Part shown: positions 61,067-64,000 of the stretch, piece by piece | Position numbering within the stretch: the stretch's first letter is position 1 | Layout: each line of letters opens with the position of its first letter | NCBI GenBank assembly: GCA_026014585.1 | Contig: JAOZIA010000024.1 | Coordinates: 310,001 to 374,000, forward strand | Source of the DNA: Candidatus Bathyarchaeota archaeon | GTDB taxonomy: Archaea; Thermoproteota; Bathyarchaeia; Bathyarchaeales; Bathycorpusculaceae | Direction of reading: 5' to 3' | Length of the DNA: 64,000 bases | Position numbers and translations under genes: made by a program | The notes under the pieces: model-generated | Database searches by the model: none | What the model was told of the DNA's origin: nothing | Seen by the model: only the letters and a program-made list of their open reading frames with translations

Positions 61067-61129
61067 TTAAACAGACGTCCTTAGTGTTGATTTGCGGTAA
61101 GTCTAATAGGTGAGTGAGGCTTCTAGTTT

Positions 61130-61498
61130 TTGGTGATTGTTTTGCCTCATGTTGTTTTAAATGGTGAAATCAGTATAGAGGAGGTTTTCAAAGCGCTTAG
61201 CCCCCTGTTTTTCAGAAACGAAAACATCATCCTCAAAACAAAAGAACTCTATCTTGAACGCAACAAAATCGATATCCTCATCGACTCCTTAGCCCTTGAA
61301 GAGGGCAAAAAAACGGCGTTTTTGGCGTTGATTTCAGGCAGAGATGACGGTTTAGTAGTTAGGCTCTACCCGAATGCTATTGTGGAAAAAACCGCGGGTG
61401 TCAAACGGGTTTTGGCTGAGTTAGCTAAGCAACTACTAAAGGTGTTCCCTCAACTTAAAGTGGGGGAAACAAACCTAACCGAATACTTGGAAAGCTAG
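61130..61498 (+). CDS. conserved-looking hypothetical protein (122 aa)
   Basis: This soluble 122-residue protein begins MVIVLPHVVLNGEISIEEVF with a core of alternating strands and helices (KIDILIDSLALEEGKKTAFLALI) and a helical tail. I do not recognise a family. It starts at TTG 61130 or GTG 61133, with GAGG upstream at a longish distance. It converges with the heliorhodopsin gene, overlapping by four bases. Confidence 0.65.
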   Translation: MVIVLPHVVLNGEISIEEVFKALSPLFFRNENIILKTKELYLERNKIDILIDSLALEEGKKTAFLALISGRDDGLVVRLYPNAIVEKTAGVKRVLAELAKQLLKVFPQLKVGETNLTEYLES

Positions 61499-62328
61499 AA
61501 GGGCGCAAATATTCCTATAAAGACAAGCCATGAAAGCATTGTTTTAGCCACAAAACTCAGCACGATATAGGCGCGTTCGCCGTAGAGGTAGTCCCGCCAT
61601 TTCCCGATGCCTGCGTATTGTAGAATCATGTTTAGGGCAAACACGTTGAACACTGCAAAGTAAATAAAGAAAATCAGGTACACGAACGCGGGCGGGTTGG
61701 TGCCTGTGGAAGTTACGGCTGCTATAAAGTAAGCAAAAAGCACAACCCATGGGACACCACCAGATACACAGCCTGTAATGAATGCGGACCAAGAGGTTTT
61801 TTCAGTTTTCTGATTGACCACTTCCATGAAGTAGCCAAACATTATCATCATTGCGTTTAAAACAAAAATCATAACCAGCGACCACAAATCCCAAACCCCA
61901 ACAAAAGTTGCAATAAGCACTATCATTATGGAGCTTGAGAAGGCGTATTCGTACCAGCGGTAGGGGTTTATGCCTTTTTTGAGGTTTTCATTGTAGGCTT
62001 TATTTTTTGGAAAAGCAATCAAGAAATGCGCCAGCGATGAAAGAAGGGGAAATGATGCAACGATTACGCCGATATAGCCGAGGGTGAATGCGATTTGGGG
62101 GTTTGGGGCTATGTCAAAGGTTGGTGGTGTTCCCGGGGTTATGGTGAATTTTAGGTAGAAAGTGTAGATGGAACGTTCCCAAGTGAGCAGAGTGCCCAGT
62201 GACAGCATTAGTACGCCTTGGATAAGATGTAGAATGCCAGCACCAAGGTTGAAGCGTTTGAGGTAACTATAAGAGATGGGCGATTTTGCGATTATTTCCT
62301 GTCTTTCTTTATAGTTCAATCCTGTCAC
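61495..62328 (-). CDS. heliorhodopsin
   Basis: This seven-helix retinal protein has 277 residues. The third helix carries YRWYEYAFSSSIMIVLIA, with Glu127 as probable Schiff-base counterion, and WDLWSLVMIFVLNAMMIMFG follows, both signature segments of heliorhodopsin. The last helix has FVAKTMLSWLVF, with the retinal lysine at Lys262. There is a cytoplasmic N-terminus of about 25 residues and a long first loop with Pro/Thr (TPGTPP), as in the family. Type I proton pumps have D-x-x-x-x-x-x-K in helix 3, which is absent. The role is photosensory or regulatory rather than pumping. GTG start with a weak site; it lies between a hypothetical gene and katG. Confidence 0.88.
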   Translation of the reverse strand: MTGLNYKERQEIIAKSPISYSYLKRFNLGAGILHLIQGVLMLSLGTLLTWERSIYTFYLKFTITPGTPPTFDIAPNPQIAFTLGYIGVIVASFPLLSSLAHFLIAFPKNKAYNENLKKGINPYRWYEYAFSSSIMIVLIATFVGVWDLWSLVMIFVLNAMMIMFGYFMEVVNQKTEKTSWSAFITGCVSGGVPWVVLFAYFIAAVTSTGTNPPAFVYLIFFIYFAVFNVFALNMILQYAGIGKWRDYLYGERAYIVLSFVAKTMLSWLVFIGIFAPF

Positions 62329-62490
62329 ATCACAGTGAAGTCACTTAATGTTTTCTAACACATAGTTTTAAGCACTAAATGGGTGCACAAAAAATATTTC
62401 TATCAATTTTTATTAAAAAATATGTGATTGAACCACAACAACCACAATTTTTTAAATTAAAAAAGAAAAATGGCGATTATAGTCTTATGT

Positions 62491-64000
<1,510 letters not shown>

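Overview
The window reads as a chromosomal segment of an archaeon. Markers for this are an Orc1/Cdc6 ATPase, the NucS mismatch endonuclease, pyruvoyl-dependent arginine decarboxylase, ADP-forming acetyl-CoA synthetase beta subunit, an archaeal type IV pilus cluster, a CDKAL1-type tRNA methylthiotransferase, TATA-like promoters and many TTG/GTG starts preceded by strong GGAGG-type ribosome binding sites. The gene mix (NosD-like beta-helix surface proteins, AMP- and ADP-forming acetate enzymes, Fe(II) uptake, heliorhodopsin) suggests an uncultured anaerobic lineage. Bathyarchaeia-type Thermoproteota is my best guess, with Thermoplasmata/Methanomassiliicoccales as the alternative; no 16S rRNA is present to decide.

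Layout. 1-1.75 kb: UDP-sugar synthesis (glmU-like, glmM). 2-3.7 kb: small membrane proteins and a PfkB kinase. 3.7-10.2 kb, minus strand: a complete type IV pilus operon (ATPase, platform protein, three pilins, prepilin peptidase). 10.3-16 kb: acetate/ADP-forming acyl-CoA synthetase subunit, HAD hydrolase, phosphodiesterase, methyltransferase, NucS, a GT-C-type membrane glycosyltransferase. 15.5-18.1 kb: a compact arginine-to-putrescine pathway in two genes. 18.2-21.6 kb: a beta-helix surface protein with a zinc-ribbon tail, then orc1/cdc6 and a winged-helix gene behind a repeat-rich region. 21.8-23.7 kb: moaC-moaB-moaA. 24.3-32.4 kb: P-type cation ATPase and three more beta-helix surface proteins. 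32.4-37.4 kb: acetyl-CoA synthetase and an iron-regulated DtxR/FeoA-feoB operon with two visible operators. 37.4-44.4 kb: a tRNA methylthiotransferase gene broken by one stop codon, a ribbon-helix-helix pair, AlkD-like repair protein, GT2, and a lysine 2,3-aminomutase/EctA-like acetyltransferase operon.

44.57-54.39 kb is an integrated mobile element. It sits at an intact tRNA-Pro(TGG), is bounded by 46-bp direct repeats of the tRNA 3' half, and its integrase is split into an N-terminal piece at the left end and a C-terminal piece at the right end, as in SSV-type integration. The element is visibly AT-richer than its flanks. It carries two PD-(D/E)XK nuclease-like proteins, an SPL-like radical SAM protein, an AlbA_2/Schlafen-like protein, membrane proteins (one perhaps with a PUA/EVE-like head), zinc-finger and AbrB-like proteins, and repeat-rich intergenic regions. 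This is the best candidate for an undescribed, possibly defence-related, system.

54.4-64 kb returns to host sequence: a PepSY-like protein, a solute-binding/Cache fusion, an aquaporin, a FemAB/GNAT-like protein with a U32-like protein, a Cys-rich winged-helix regulator divergent from a flavodoxin, a heliorhodopsin, and the C-terminal half of katG broken by an in-frame TAA. Three genes (kamA, the radical SAM gene and the flavodoxin) have no ATG/GTG/TTG at the position where homology begins, but each has CTG or ACG at ideal distance from a Shine-Dalgarno sequence. They are annotated here with near-cognate starts.
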